From positions 62,001-126,000 of the forward strand of contig OY970240.1 in NCBI GenBank assembly GCA_963715445.1: DNA of 64,000 nt. Reading direction: 5' to 3'. Below are positions 56,504-64,000 of the stretch, piece after piece. The DNA is from JAAYBF01 sp963715445 (GTDB taxonomy: Bacteria; Actinomycetota; Thermoleophilia; Solirubrobacterales; Thermoleophilaceae). Position numbers and translations under genes: made by a program. Below the pieces are notes generated by a model. It was not told the DNA's origin. It worked only from the letters and a program-made list of their open reading frames with translations, and made no database searches. Position 1 is the stretch's first letter. Each line of letters starts with the position of its first letter.

Positions 56504-58813
56504 CTATGCCGCGAGCGTCGAGTTGCTCGGGCTCGGTGCTCTCGCCCGGGCCCACGCAGCGAACTGATCGGCCGGGATGGCGCGGCTGTAGTAGTAGCCC
56601 TGCGCGTAGTCGCAGCCGAACTCCATGAGCGCGTTCAAGATATCCCCGTGCTCGACACCCTCCGCGACGACCTCGATGTCCAGGGAGTGGGCCAGCTCGA
56701 TGGTCGAGCGCACGATCGCCGCGCTGCGGCGATCTGTGGTGATGCAGTCCACGAAGGAGCGGTCGATCTTGAGCTCGTCGACGGCGAGGTCACGCAGGTA
56801 GGCGAGAGCGCTGTAGCCGGTGCCGTAGTCGTCGACCGCGATTCGCAGACCGCTCCACCGAAGTCGCTCGAGAACCTTGCGAGCACGCGGCGGATCGGTC
56901 ATCAGGACGCTCTCCGTGATCTCGAGCTCGAGCGACTCGACGGACACACCGTGCTCGGTGAGCAGCCCGGCTATTCGATCGGCGAGCTGCTCGTCGAGCA
57001 GATCCGAGGCCGAGAGGTTGACCGAGACGGTGATGTCGAGGCCCACCTCGCTCCACGCCGCGAGCTGTCGAACCGCCGTCTCCAGCACTATCTGCGTCAG
57101 GGCGCCCATCTCCCCGTTCTGCTCTATGACCGGCAGGAACTCATCGGGGTAAAGGAGCCCGCGGGTGGGGTGCTGCCAGCGCACGAGGGCCTCGGCTCGG
57201 GAGGCGACGCCCGTCCGGACATCGACCTTCGGCTGGTAGTGCAGGACGAACTGCCGGCACTCGAAGGCGGTGTCGAGATCTCGGACCGTTGCGAGACGTG
57301 AGCGGTTGGCCTCGTCCAGCTGCGGGTCGTAGAGCCTCACCCGCGAGCGGATCGTCTTGGCGGCGTACATCGCCATGTCGGCGCGGCGCAGCAGCTCCGA
57401 GATGCGGACGTCCGAGCTGTCGCTCTCCGCTACTCCGATGCTTGCGTCGAGACGTAGCCGAGCTCCTTCCATCTTCAGCGGTCTGCTCAGGCGATCGAGG
57501 AGCTGCCCTGCGAAGAGATGCCCGTCGTCGTCGGGCGCGAGCGTGGTCACGACCGCGAACTCGTCGCCGCCGAGCCGAACCAGCAGATCGGAGCCACCGA
57601 CCTGCTCGGCGAGGCGCCGCGCGATCTCGCGCAGCAGCTCGTCACCGGTGTGATGGCCCAGCGTGTCGTTGACCTCCTTGAAGTTGTCCAGATCGATCAT
57701 CAGGAGAGCGAGCCTGTCCGTGCCCCCTGCGGCCAGCAGCTTCCGCTCGCCGTGCTCGAAGAGATGGCGACGATTCCCCAGCCCGGTGAGATCGTCGGTG
57801 AGGGCCTGGTGGTGGACCACCGAGAGCCGCTGCGTCTGCCGAAAGCTCATGAACGTCCTCGCCGCGGCGAGCAGCAGCGTGAGAGTCGCCAGCGCGATGA
57901 CCGGCGGGGCCAGGTGGGCGAACGAGGAGATCACGAGCACCACGACAGCCGACAGCGTGGCCAAGGTGGGCAGCGCCAGGATGGCCGTGGAGTGACCGGC
58001 CTCGATCGCTCGAGGGCGCTCGGGCCGCCACAGCGCCAGCGCCAGGACCGTGATCCCGCTCGTCCACAGCACGGACAGGATGGTTCCGATGGCGTACGTG
58101 CTGGAGGACACCTGCAGGGCGTACACGACGTCCGCGGCGCAGAAGACGACAAGCCCGGCCGCGAGCCAGAGCCATATGGAACCGCCCCGAAGGCCGCGCA
58201 CGGCGAGCAGCCCGCAGATCATCGCGGCCAGCACCAGGTCGGCAACCGTGTAGGCCGCGCCGACCAGCACCAGGTTGAGCTCCCCGGCGGGGGCGGAGAA
58301 GACGGGATTGAGCACCGCCGCCAGAACCGTCGCCGCACCGGCGGCGCCGAGAGCGCCGTCCAGCCACATCGAACGCGCCAGCGACCCCCTCTCACCTCGC
58401 GCGAGGCAGAACATCGCCGCCGCGGCACAGACGTAGAACCCTAGGTAGGCGACGTCCGCCGGCGAAGGCACCGGGGGTGCCACTTGGAACTGCGTCCACC
58501 CGACGAAAACCACGTTGCCCACGGCCCAGCAGAGCATCCCCATGGCAAGCCAGGCCGCCGCGGCCCTGCGCGGACCTCCCAGGATTGAGCGAACGACGCA
58601 GGCCACGATCGGGGCGACCATGACGAGGTTCCCGATCCAGCCGTCCCACAGCGGGCTGTAGGCCTCTCCGCTGCGCAGCGCCAAGAGACCCGCCAGCAGA
58701 ACCACGTTCAACGCCAGGAGGCAGGCCCCCGTGACCCTGAACGCCCGCGACTCCCATACCGGCCGGGTCACACCGGCAGTGCGAGGATGCTCGTCGGACC
58801 GGGTTCGGCGCAT
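56504..58813 (-). CDS. Membrane-bound GGDEF-EAL c-di-GMP signalling protein
   Basis: A 769-residue protein. Eight or so membrane helices (about 25-320) form an uncharacterised N-terminal sensor, followed by GGDEF ('LTDDLTGLGNRRHLFE', active-site 'RLGGDEFAVV') and EAL ('SRAEALVRWQHP', 'VDDYGTGYSALAYL', 'ELKIDRSFVD', 'VAEGVEH'). Both catalytic signatures are intact, so it may make and degrade c-di-GMP. ATG at 58813 and GTG at 58822 are both possible starts; neither has a well-spaced ribosome binding site. It is convergent with the redox fusion gene, with 40 bp between stops. Confidence 0.9.
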   Translation of the reverse strand: MRRTRSDEHPRTAGVTRPVWESRAFRVTGACLLALNVVLLAGLLALRSGEAYSPLWDGWIGNLVMVAPIVACVVRSILGGPRRAAAAWLAMGMLCWAVGNVVFVGWTQFQVAPPVPSPADVAYLGFYVCAAAAMFCLARGERGSLARSMWLDGALGAAGAATVLAAVLNPVFSAPAGELNLVLVGAAYTVADLVLAAMICGLLAVRGLRGGSIWLWLAAGLVVFCAADVVYALQVSSSTYAIGTILSVLWTSGITVLALALWRPERPRAIEAGHSTAILALPTLATLSAVVVLVISSFAHLAPPVIALATLTLLLAAARTFMSFRQTQRLSVVHHQALTDDLTGLGNRRHLFEHGERKLLAAGGTDRLALLMIDLDNFKEVNDTLGHHTGDELLREIARRLAEQVGGSDLLVRLGGDEFAVVTTLAPDDDGHLFAGQLLDRLSRPLKMEGARLRLDASIGVAESDSSDVRISELLRRADMAMYAAKTIRSRVRLYDPQLDEANRSRLATVRDLDTAFECRQFVLHYQPKVDVRTGVASRAEALVRWQHPTRGLLYPDEFLPVIEQNGEMGALTQIVLETAVRQLAAWSEVGLDITVSVNLSASDLLDEQLADRIAGLLTEHGVSVESLELEITESVLMTDPPRARKVLERLRWSGLRIAVDDYGTGYSALAYLRDLAVDELKIDRSFVDCITTDRRSAAIVRSTIELAHSLDIEVVAEGVEHGDILNALMEFGCDYAQGYYYSRAIPADQFAAWARARAPSPSNSTLAA

Positions 58814-58894
58814 CCTCAGCACGTGATTACAGCCATAGACCTGTATCGGCTTCCCAGCGCGACAGCTTGAACGGCTCGAGCCGCTTTGAGGGAG

Positions 58895-59587
58895 TCAGAT
58901 CCGGGCTTGGAGCAGCGGCGCCGACGTGGGCTCGCCGTGGCCGCGGCGCTTCTCGTGCGTGACCATCACCTCGTCGCCGTCGTGGAGGCGCTCCCGCATG
59001 GCGACCGTCGCCGTGCCCTCCCCGGAGAGGACGAAGGCGCTCGAGGGCTTCAATCCCCGGCTGCTCCTGACCCATACCTGGTAGACGGTGCCCTCGGGGA
59101 TCTCGGGCAGCCGCTCGACATCCAAGGTCCAGGACTCGCCTTCCCGCACGAGAGCGGCGGATGCGTCCCTGCTCGGCGCCAGCGCCTCGACCGGGACGGT
59201 CGCGTCGGGCGTCGGATCGCCGCTCCCTGAGATCAAGGTGACGGCGAAGGCGACGGCGATCGTGCCGGCAACCGCTGCCGCCGAGAGCGCGCGCAGGCGC
59301 GGGAGCCGGAAGCGCCTGCCTGCAGGGGCTCCGCTGCCGCTCACGGGCCTCGCGGCCTCGGCCCTCACCGTGGCCATCAGCTCGCGGCGCAACGAGGGCG
59401 GCGGTGTGAGCTGCTCGACCGAGGCGGGCAGGAGCTCGACGGCCGACATCAGCCGGACGAGCTCGACGCGACACTCCTCGCAGCCCTCCAGGTGGGCCTC
59501 GAAGGCCGCCGACTCCTCTCCATCGAGCGCCCCCAAGGCATGGGCCGCCGCGTCCTCTTCCCACCGGCCGTGGTCCGACCCACTCAC
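58895..59587 (-). CDS. RskA-like anti-sigma factor with zinc-finger N-terminus
   Basis: A 230-residue membrane anti-sigma factor. The cytoplasmic anti-sigma domain has HxxxCxxC in 'AHLEGCEECRVEL'. A single membrane helix (about 100-122, 'AAAVAGTIAVAFAVTLI') leads to an extracytoplasmic RskA-type domain with 'GTVYQVWVRSSRGLKPSSAFV'-like strands (shortened here) and 'MRERLHDGDEVMVTHE'. It holds the adjacent ECF sigma factor until a signal triggers release. The GTG start overlaps the sigma stop (GTGA). Confidence 0.9.
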   Translation of the reverse strand: MSGSDHGRWEEDAAAHALGALDGEESAAFEAHLEGCEECRVELVRLMSAVELLPASVEQLTPPPSLRRELMATVRAEAARPVSGSGAPAGRRFRLPRLRALSAAAVAGTIAVAFAVTLISGSGDPTPDATVPVEALAPSRDASAALVREGESWTLDVERLPEIPEGTVYQVWVRSSRGLKPSSAFVLSGEGTATVAMRERLHDGDEVMVTHEKRRGHGEPTSAPLLQARI

Positions 59588-60159
59588 GAGAGCACCCCCT
59601 CCATCCTTGCGCGGACCTTCTCAAGGCCGAGGCGCATCCTTCCCTTGACGGTGCCGAGCGGCATCTCCAGCAGGTCGGCGATCTCCGAGTGGCTGAAGCC
59701 GCCGAAGTAGGCGAGCCCGATCACCTGCGACTGATCGGGAGGCAGGCTGTGCAGCGCACCGCGGACCTCGCGGGCGCGCTCGCGGCGGATTGCCTCGCCG
59801 TCGGTGCGCTCGGCTGCGGGCTGGGCGTCCATCAGCGCATCGTCGTCGAGGTTGAGCTTCGGCGCGCGCGAGGAGGAGCGGCGCAGGACGTCGACCGAGC
59901 GGTTGCGGATGATGCCCAGCATCCACGAGCGAAAGCTCCCACGGCTTGGCTCGTAGCTGGAGCTGGTGCGCCAGATCGAGATGAACGCCTCCTGCGTCAC
60001 GTCCTCGGCGGCCTGCGGCTCGCCGGTGATGCGGTGCGCCAGCGAGTAGGCGGGACCGCCGTGACGGTCGTAGAGGGCCTCGAAGGCGTCCGGATTCTTC
60101 TGCCTGACCAGCTCCATGAGCTCCTCGTCACCGAGATTCTGAAGGGGGGCGCTTCTCAT
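59584..60159 (-). CDS. ECF RNA polymerase sigma factor (SigK-like)
   Basis: A 191-residue group 4 sigma factor. Region 2 spans 'DAFEALYDRHGGPAYSLAHR' and 'AEDVTQEAFISIWR' with 'FRSWMLGIIRNRSVDVLRR' for -10 recognition. Region 4 has 'LPPDQSQVIGLAYFGGFSHSEIADLLE' (in two parts) and 'GTVKGRMRLGLEKVR', the -35-reading helix-turn-helix. It is paired with the downstream anti-sigma factor. The adjacent tatA and ferritin-like genes are candidate targets. Confidence 0.94.
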   Translation of the reverse strand: MRSAPLQNLGDEELMELVRQKNPDAFEALYDRHGGPAYSLAHRITGEPQAAEDVTQEAFISIWRTSSSYEPSRGSFRSWMLGIIRNRSVDVLRRSSSRAPKLNLDDDALMDAQPAAERTDGEAIRRERAREVRGALHSLPPDQSQVIGLAYFGGFSHSEIADLLEMPLGTVKGRMRLGLEKVRARMEGVLS

Positions 60160-60191
60160 CCCTGGTCAATCCTCGCAGCTGCCTGCAAGCC

Positions 60192-60368
60192 TCAAGCCGG
60201 TCTGCGCTCGATCTCGCCCTCCGGCTCGTCCTTGCCGGCGATCGAGTCCTTGAACTCGCGCAGACCGCGGCCCACCGAGCGTCCCGCCTCCGGAAGCCGC
60301 TTGGGACCGAGCACCACCAAGGCGATGATCAGGACGACGATGAGCTCCATGGGTCCTATGCCGGGCAA
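60192..60368 (-). CDS. tatA: Sec-independent translocase protein TatA/TatE-like
   Basis: A 58-residue TatA-type protein. The short N-terminal membrane helix ('MELIVVLIIALVVLG') is followed by the hinge 'PKRLPEAGRSVG' and the amphipathic helix 'RGLREFKDSIAG', then a charged tail. The TTG start at 60368 is chosen because AGGAGG lies five bases upstream and it gives the family's 'PGIGPMEL' N-terminus. It is divergent from a twin-arginine lipoprotein gene, which it may help export. Confidence 0.9.
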   Translation of the reverse strand: MPGIGPMELIVVLIIALVVLGPKRLPEAGRSVGRGLREFKDSIAGKDEPEGEIERRPA

Positions 60369-60586
60369 GGTGGCCTCCTCGGTTCGGTCTACGCGACGGG
60401 TCCTCCGCCGAAGGTGCTTCTCCCCTTCCTTCGCGGCCGGCACGCCACTGGATCACTCGCCGCCCGTCGCCGGGCGCCCAGTTCGAGGGCGCCGTTCCCA
60501 TGACCGGTGATCCAAACGCCGCGGCGCTTCGCAAGAGGGGTACGGCTGCCCACCCGGCAGCCAGCTCACCAAACGAGGAGGCGACG
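60369..60586. promoter_or_regulatory. Divergent regulatory region between tatA and the ferritin-like gene
   Basis: A 218-bp gap. It holds a perfect inverted repeat GGCGCCC, loop AGTTCGA, GGGCGCC at 60473-60493, a possible operator, and the strong GAGGAGG of the downstream plus-strand gene at 60575-60581. An in-frame ATG at 60500 could extend the ferritin-like gene, but it lacks a ribosome binding site and precedes the real twin-arginine start. No sure ECF-type -35/-10 pair was found by eye. Confidence 0.45.
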
Positions 60587-61264
60587 ATGAGCGAGATCAC
60601 CAGAGAGGAAGACCCGGAGGCGCAGACGCATCCGGGCCGCGACTCGATGTCGCGCAGGCGGTTCATGGTGGCGACGGGCGGTGCGGGAGCGCTCTCGGTG
60701 CTCCTCGTGGCGTGTGGAGACGACGATGACGAGCAGCCGGCCACCACCGAGCAAAAGGCTCGCGACGAGGGCGCTCTGAGCCAGTTCGGCGAGGGCGACC
60801 TGGGAATCCTCAACTACGCGCTGACGCTCGAGTACATCGAGTCCGCCTTCTATGCGGACGTCGTGAAGAGCGGCCTGTTCAAGGGAGACGACCTGGCGCT
60901 GATCAGGTCGTTCGGCGCGGACGAGCAGGCGCACGTCGGCGCCCTGACCGCCACGGTGAGGAAGCTAGGCGGCAAGCCGGCCGCCAGGCCCAAGACTGAG
61001 TTCCCCCTGGACAGCGCCAAGTCCGTGCTCGACCTTGCGGCGACGGTCGAGAACCTCGGCGCCGCGGCCTATCTCGGCCAGGCGGCGAGCATCGAGAGCG
61101 ACGAGGTCCTCGCGGCCGCGCTCTCGATCCACTCGGTCGAGGCGCGCCACGCCTCGGCGCTGGGCACGCTGACCGACAAGTCGTTCGTGCCCGACGGGCC
61201 GTTCGCGAAGCCGGCCGACGCGGGAACGGTGCTCGCTCAGGTCAAGCCGTTCATCGTCGGCTAG
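60587..61264 (+). CDS. Twin-arginine lipoprotein with ferritin-like domain
   Basis: A 225-residue exported ferritin-like (Ferritin_2/DUF-type) protein. The Tat signal 'MSRRRFMVATGGAGALSVLL' ends in a lipobox cysteine ('VACGDD', about Cys43). The four-helix diiron-type ligands are visible: Glu in 'ALTLEYIESAFY', ExxH in 'ADEQAHVGAL' and ExxH in 'SVEARHASAL'. It probably binds or oxidises iron at the cell surface or has a stress role; related actinobacterial proteins are poorly studied. The start has an excellent GAGGAGG. The paralogue follows 36 nt downstream. Confidence 0.9.
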   Translation: MSEITREEDPEAQTHPGRDSMSRRRFMVATGGAGALSVLLVACGDDDDEQPATTEQKARDEGALSQFGEGDLGILNYALTLEYIESAFYADVVKSGLFKGDDLALIRSFGADEQAHVGALTATVRKLGGKPAARPKTEFPLDSAKSVLDLAATVENLGAAAYLGQAASIESDEVLAAALSIHSVEARHASALGTLTDKSFVPDGPFAKPADAGTVLAQVKPFIVG

Positions 61265-61300
61265 CGCCGGCGAGCCCGAACACTCTCGAGGAAGGGAACG

Positions 61301-61936
61301 ATGACCATGGACCAGATCAAGCAGACAGCACCGGAGCTCGCCGCGATCGACATCGAGCCGATCAGCCGAGGATCGATGCTCGCGAAGGGGATGCTCGCCG
61401 TGGGTGCGCTCTACGGCGCCACCGCGGCCGGCCCCTTCGTGAAGCGGGCGTTCGCACAGGGAGCGATGAGCGACAACGACATCCTCAACTTCGCTCTCAC
61501 GCTCGAGTACCTCGAGGCCGCGTTCTACATGCGCGCTCTCGATCAGCTCGACCTGAGCAGCGAGACCAGGGAGTTTGCGGAGACGATCCGCAGCGACGAG
61601 GACAAGCACGTGGACGCCCTCGTGACCACGATCGGAAACCTGGGCGGAAAGCCCGTGAAGGCACCGATGGTGGAGTTCCCGTTCAGCGACGAGACCGCCT
61701 TCCTCGAGCTCGCCCAGACGCTCGAGGACACCGGGGTGAGCGCCTACAACGGGGCGGCGCCGGCGATCAAGTCGAAGGAGCTGCTCGCCACCGCGGGCTC
61801 CATCGCGCAGGTCGAGGCCAGGCACGCCGCAAGGGTGCGCCTGGCGCGCTCCCAGCCCCCGGCCCCCAATGCGTTCGACAAGACGCTGAACACGAAGCAG
61901 GTGCTCGCTGCCGTCAAGCCGTTCGTCAAGTCCTAG
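61301..61936 (+). CDS. Second ferritin-like exported protein
   Basis: A 211-residue paralogue of the preceding protein with the same ligand pattern: 'ALTLEYLEAAFYM', 'SDEDKHVDAL' and 'QVEARHAARV'. Its leader ('SRGSMLAKGMLAVGALYG...AFAQ') has a hydrophobic core and an AFAQ cleavage-like end but only one arginine, so it is not a clear Tat signal and has no lipobox. It may use Sec, or travel as a complex with its Tat-exported partner. The ATG has GAGGAAGGGA upstream. The end overlaps the convergent SDR gene by 4 bp. Confidence 0.87.
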   Translation: MTMDQIKQTAPELAAIDIEPISRGSMLAKGMLAVGALYGATAAGPFVKRAFAQGAMSDNDILNFALTLEYLEAAFYMRALDQLDLSSETREFAETIRSDEDKHVDALVTTIGNLGGKPVKAPMVEFPFSDETAFLELAQTLEDTGVSAYNGAAPAIKSKELLATAGSIAQVEARHAARVRLARSQPPAPNAFDKTLNTKQVLAAVKPFVKS

Positions 61937-62949
61937 CTGGCGGGCGGCGGGACCTGCGTGCTGCCGCGGTCACCTCGGGCGAGGTGGCCGCGGTACCACT
62001 CCCATGCGTCGGCCAGGCCCTCGTCGAGCCCCACGCGCGGCTCCCAGCCGAGCTCCTCGCGGATCGACGAGGAATCTAGGTACTGCCTGTCGATCTCGCC
62101 GTGCAGCGCGCCCTTGCCCCGCACCTCGAGCTCCACATCCGCTCCTGAGGCCGCGATCAGACGGTCGACCACCTCGCGCGCGGAGACCGGCGAGCCCCAC
62201 CCCGCGTTCCAGGCGCGCCCCCGCAGCTCCTCGCGGTCGAGCGATTCCGCCACCGCCAGATAGGCGTCGACCGCATCCTCCACGTGGAGGTAGTCGCGCT
62301 CGGGCGTGCCGTCCGAGCGGATCACCGGCGCCTCGCTCCTGGCGAGCGCCCGGCACGTGTCCGGCACGATCCGCGACCAGTTGAGGTCGCCCCCGCCGTA
62401 GACGTTCGCCAGCCGCGTGACGGCCACCGGCATCTCGTAGGTGGTGGCGAAGGAGCGCGCGATCATGTCCGCGCAGGCCTTCGAGACGTCGTACGGGAAG
62501 GCCGGCTGCAGCGGGAAGCCCTCCCGGTAGGGCAGCTCCTCGTGGGTGCCGTAGGCCTTGTCGGACGAGGCGACCACGATCCGCTCGGCGCCGCCCACTG
62601 CGCGGCACGCCTCGAGCAGCATGTAGGTGCCGCGGATGTTGGCCTCGAAGGTCGAGAGCGGCGAGCGGTTGGCGGTGCCGACGATCGTCTGCGCGGCCAG
62701 GTGGAAGACCGCGGTCACCTCGTGCTCGTTGAGGATCCGGACGAGTCCGTCGTAGTCCTGGATGTCCGCGAGGGCCACGACGCAGCGACCCTCGATCCCC
62801 TCGGCGCGAAAGCGGGACTCCGGCTCGACGTCGCGACGCGGCACCACCACGCGCGCGCCGGCGTCCAGCAGCCGCTCGGCGAGCCAGGACCCGACGAACC
62901 CCTGAGCGCCCGTCACCAGGACGGTCGAGTCGGCCGCGCCCCAGCCCAC
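61933..62949 (-). CDS. Extended SDR sugar-nucleotide dehydratase/epimerase
   Basis: A 338-residue NAD-dependent enzyme. The nucleotide motif is 'VLVTGAQGFVGSWLAERL', the catalytic Ser lies in 'IVVASSDKAYGT' and the YxxxK pair in 'FPYDVSKACADM'. 'RDYLHVEDAVDAYL' is typical of the family. 'SSDKAYG' and the substrate loops are closest to CDP-glucose 4,6-dehydratase or GDP-mannose dehydratase-like enzymes, so surface polysaccharide synthesis is likely; the exact sugar is not determined. GTG start at 62949. It follows the MoaD-like gene on the same strand. Confidence 0.85.
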   Translation of the reverse strand: MGWGAADSTVLVTGAQGFVGSWLAERLLDAGARVVVPRRDVEPESRFRAEGIEGRCVVALADIQDYDGLVRILNEHEVTAVFHLAAQTIVGTANRSPLSTFEANIRGTYMLLEACRAVGGAERIVVASSDKAYGTHEELPYREGFPLQPAFPYDVSKACADMIARSFATTYEMPVAVTRLANVYGGGDLNWSRIVPDTCRALARSEAPVIRSDGTPERDYLHVEDAVDAYLAVAESLDREELRGRAWNAGWGSPVSAREVVDRLIAASGADVELEVRGKGALHGEIDRQYLDSSSIREELGWEPRVGLDEGLADAWEWYRGHLARGDRGSTQVPPPAS

Positions 62950-62960
62950 GGCGGGAGGGG

Positions 62961-63236
62961 TCAGCCGCCGGCGACTGCCGGCAGGATCGTGACCTCGTCG
63001 CCGTCGTTCACGGCGGTCTCGAGGCCGTCCAGGAAGCGGATGTCCTCGCCCCCCACGTACACGTTGACGAAGCGACGCAGGCCGCCGTCTTCGGCGATCC
63101 GGTCGCGCAGGCCCTCGAAGCGCTCATAGAGCCCGTCGAGCACCTCGCCCACGGTGGAGGCCTCCTCCACCTGCGTCTCGGCCTCTCCGCCGGTGACGGC
63201 GCGGAGCTGCGTCGGGATCTTCACTGTCACGCTCAT
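62961..63236 (-). CDS. MoaD/ThiS-family sulfur carrier protein
   Basis: A 91-residue ubiquitin-like protein. It has the beta-grasp pattern ('VTVKIPTQLRAVTGG', 'FVNVYVGGEDIRFL', 'DGDEVTILPAVAGG') and ends in the di-glycine that carries thiocarboxylate. It is 22 nt downstream of thrC. CysO-type carriers work with PLP beta-family enzymes in cysteine synthesis in mycobacteria, and MoaD serves molybdopterin; no moa or cys gene is visible here, so the pathway is open. Confidence 0.9.
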   Translation of the reverse strand: MSVTVKIPTQLRAVTGGEAETQVEEASTVGEVLDGLYERFEGLRDRIAEDGGLRRFVNVYVGGEDIRFLDGLETAVNDGDEVTILPAVAGG

Positions 63237-63258
63237 CGGCGCGGCAGTCTATAGCCGG

Positions 63259-64000
63259 TCACGAGACAGCGGCCTCGAGGCCGACGCCGGCCTCGAACGA
63301 CGCGATCGTGGGATCGATCTCGATCGTGTCGAAGCTGCCGCGGACGGCGTCGAGCGTCTTCAGCCCGTCGCCCGTGATCACAAGCACGACCTGCTCGTCC
63401 GGCCCGATCTCCCCGCGCTCGGCGAGCTTGGCCAGCGTCGCGGTGGTCACGCCGCCGGCGGTCTCGGTGAAGATGCCCGTCGTCTCGGCGAGCAGCTTGA
63501 TCCCGTCCTTGATCTCGTCGTCGGTCACCGCGTCGATCCCTCCGCCGGAGCGGCGTGCGAGGTCGAGCGCGTACGGGCCGTCGGCGGGATTGCCGATCGC
63601 GAGGGACTTGGCGATCGTCGAGGGCTTGACCGGGCTGCAGAAGTCGCGCCCCGCCTCGAACGCCTGGGCCACCGGGGAGCACCCCTGCGCCTGAGCTCCG
63701 TTGAACTTGGGCAGGTCCCCCTCCACCAGGCCGACCTCGCGCCACTCCTCGAAGCCGCGCGCGATCTTGGTGAAGAGCGACCCGGAGGCGATCGGCACGA
63801 CGAGGCGGTCGGGCAGCTTCCAGCCGAGCTGCTCGGCGATCTCGAACGCGAGCGTCTTCGAGCCCTCCGCGTAGTACGGGCGCACGTTGACGTTCACGAA
63901 GGCCCAGTCGCGCTCGCTCGAGAGCTCGGTGCAGAGGCGGTTGACGTCGTCGTAGTTGCCGTTGACCGCCACGAGCTTGGTGCCGTAGACGCCCGTGGCG
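63259..64000 (-). CDS. thrC: Threonine synthase (C-terminal part)
   Basis: The gene runs off the right edge; 246 residues plus stop are visible. It belongs to the PLP fold-type II threonine synthase family: 'VNGNYDDVNRLCTEL', 'RPYYAEGSKTLAFEIAEQLG' (in two halves), the PLP-phosphate loop 'VVPIASGSLFTKIARGF' and 'TETAGGVTTATLAKL'. The N-terminal PLP-lysine region is outside. The enzyme converts O-phosphohomoserine to threonine. It precedes a MoaD-like carrier gene. Confidence 0.92.
   Translation of the reverse strand, partial: ATGVYGTKLVAVNGNYDDVNRLCTELSSERDWAFVNVNVRPYYAEGSKTLAFEIAEQLGWKLPDRLVVPIASGSLFTKIARGFEEWREVGLVEGDLPKFNGAQAQGCSPVAQAFEAGRDFCSPVKPSTIAKSLAIGNPADGPYALDLARRSGGGIDAVTDDEIKDGIKLLAETTGIFTETAGGVTTATLAKLAERGEIGPDEQVVLVITGDGLKTLDAVRGSFDTIEIDPTIASFEAGVGLEAAVS

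Overview
This 64 kb window is a gene-dense, high-GC bacterial chromosome segment with no insertion sequences, prophage genes or CRISPR. The content points to an actinobacterium. It has an actinobacterial-type integration host factor (mihF) next to gmk-rpoZ-coaBC, a murT/gatD lipid II amidation pair, a DUF3052-like protein and an RskA-like anti-sigma factor. A secreted protein with a leader of the type 'ATVIACIALFASLGG' suggests the Thermoleophilia/Solirubrobacterales branch. That placement is inference from gene style, not from a marker phylogeny.

Layout. (1) 1-1945, plus strand: end of murT, a methyltransferase, then gatD. (2) 1948-18322, minus strand: a long housekeeping run read right to left, ftsK, rodZ-like, cinA, recA, recX, rny, miaB, miaA, dapF, dapL, cupin, hflX, dut, and an orphan pilB-type ATPase. 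(3) 18378-21324, plus strand: response regulator, sensor kinase and a translationally coupled pentapeptide-repeat exported protein. (4) 21334-26407: dapA-rnj and, beyond a convergent DUF3052-like gene, dapB and an M16 peptidase. (5) 26478-37061, minus strand: the translation/RNA operon rimP-nusA-infB-rbfA-nrnA-truB-ribF-rpsO-peroxiredoxin-pnp, headed by a promoter and a strong intrinsic terminator just before rimP. (6) 37177-50566: dtd, two small genes, then coaBC-rpoZ-gmk-mihF, then the pyrimidine operon pyrR-B-C-isochorismatase-carA-carB-pyrK-pyrD with a PyrR-type leader. (7) 50666-52787: rnz and an FAD oxidoreductase. (8) 52942-56463, plus strand: tRNA-Arg(CCG) and an accessory redox cassette (Asp/His-rich exported protein, small membrane protein, frameshifted apbE, ferric reductase/FNR/2Fe-2S fusion). 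(9) 56504-64000: a GGDEF-EAL protein, an ECF sigma/anti-sigma pair, tatA, two ferritin-like exported proteins, a sugar-nucleotide SDR, a MoaD-like sulfur carrier and the end of thrC.

Cell wall precursor genes recur. dapA, dapB, dapL and dapF give the aminotransferase route to diaminopimelate, and MurT/GatD amidates lipid II. The DapF is unusual because both catalytic cysteine positions are serine. Adjacent genes are very often joined by 4-nt ATGA, GTGA or TTGA overlaps, which decided several GTG and TTG starts below.

The main points for follow-up are the Ser/Ser DapF, the short MiaA, the terminator-type leader of the rimP-nusA operon, the Cys/His motif in the NusA tail, the iron/flavin redox cassette with its apbE frameshift, and the TatA-ferritin-sigma factor locus.
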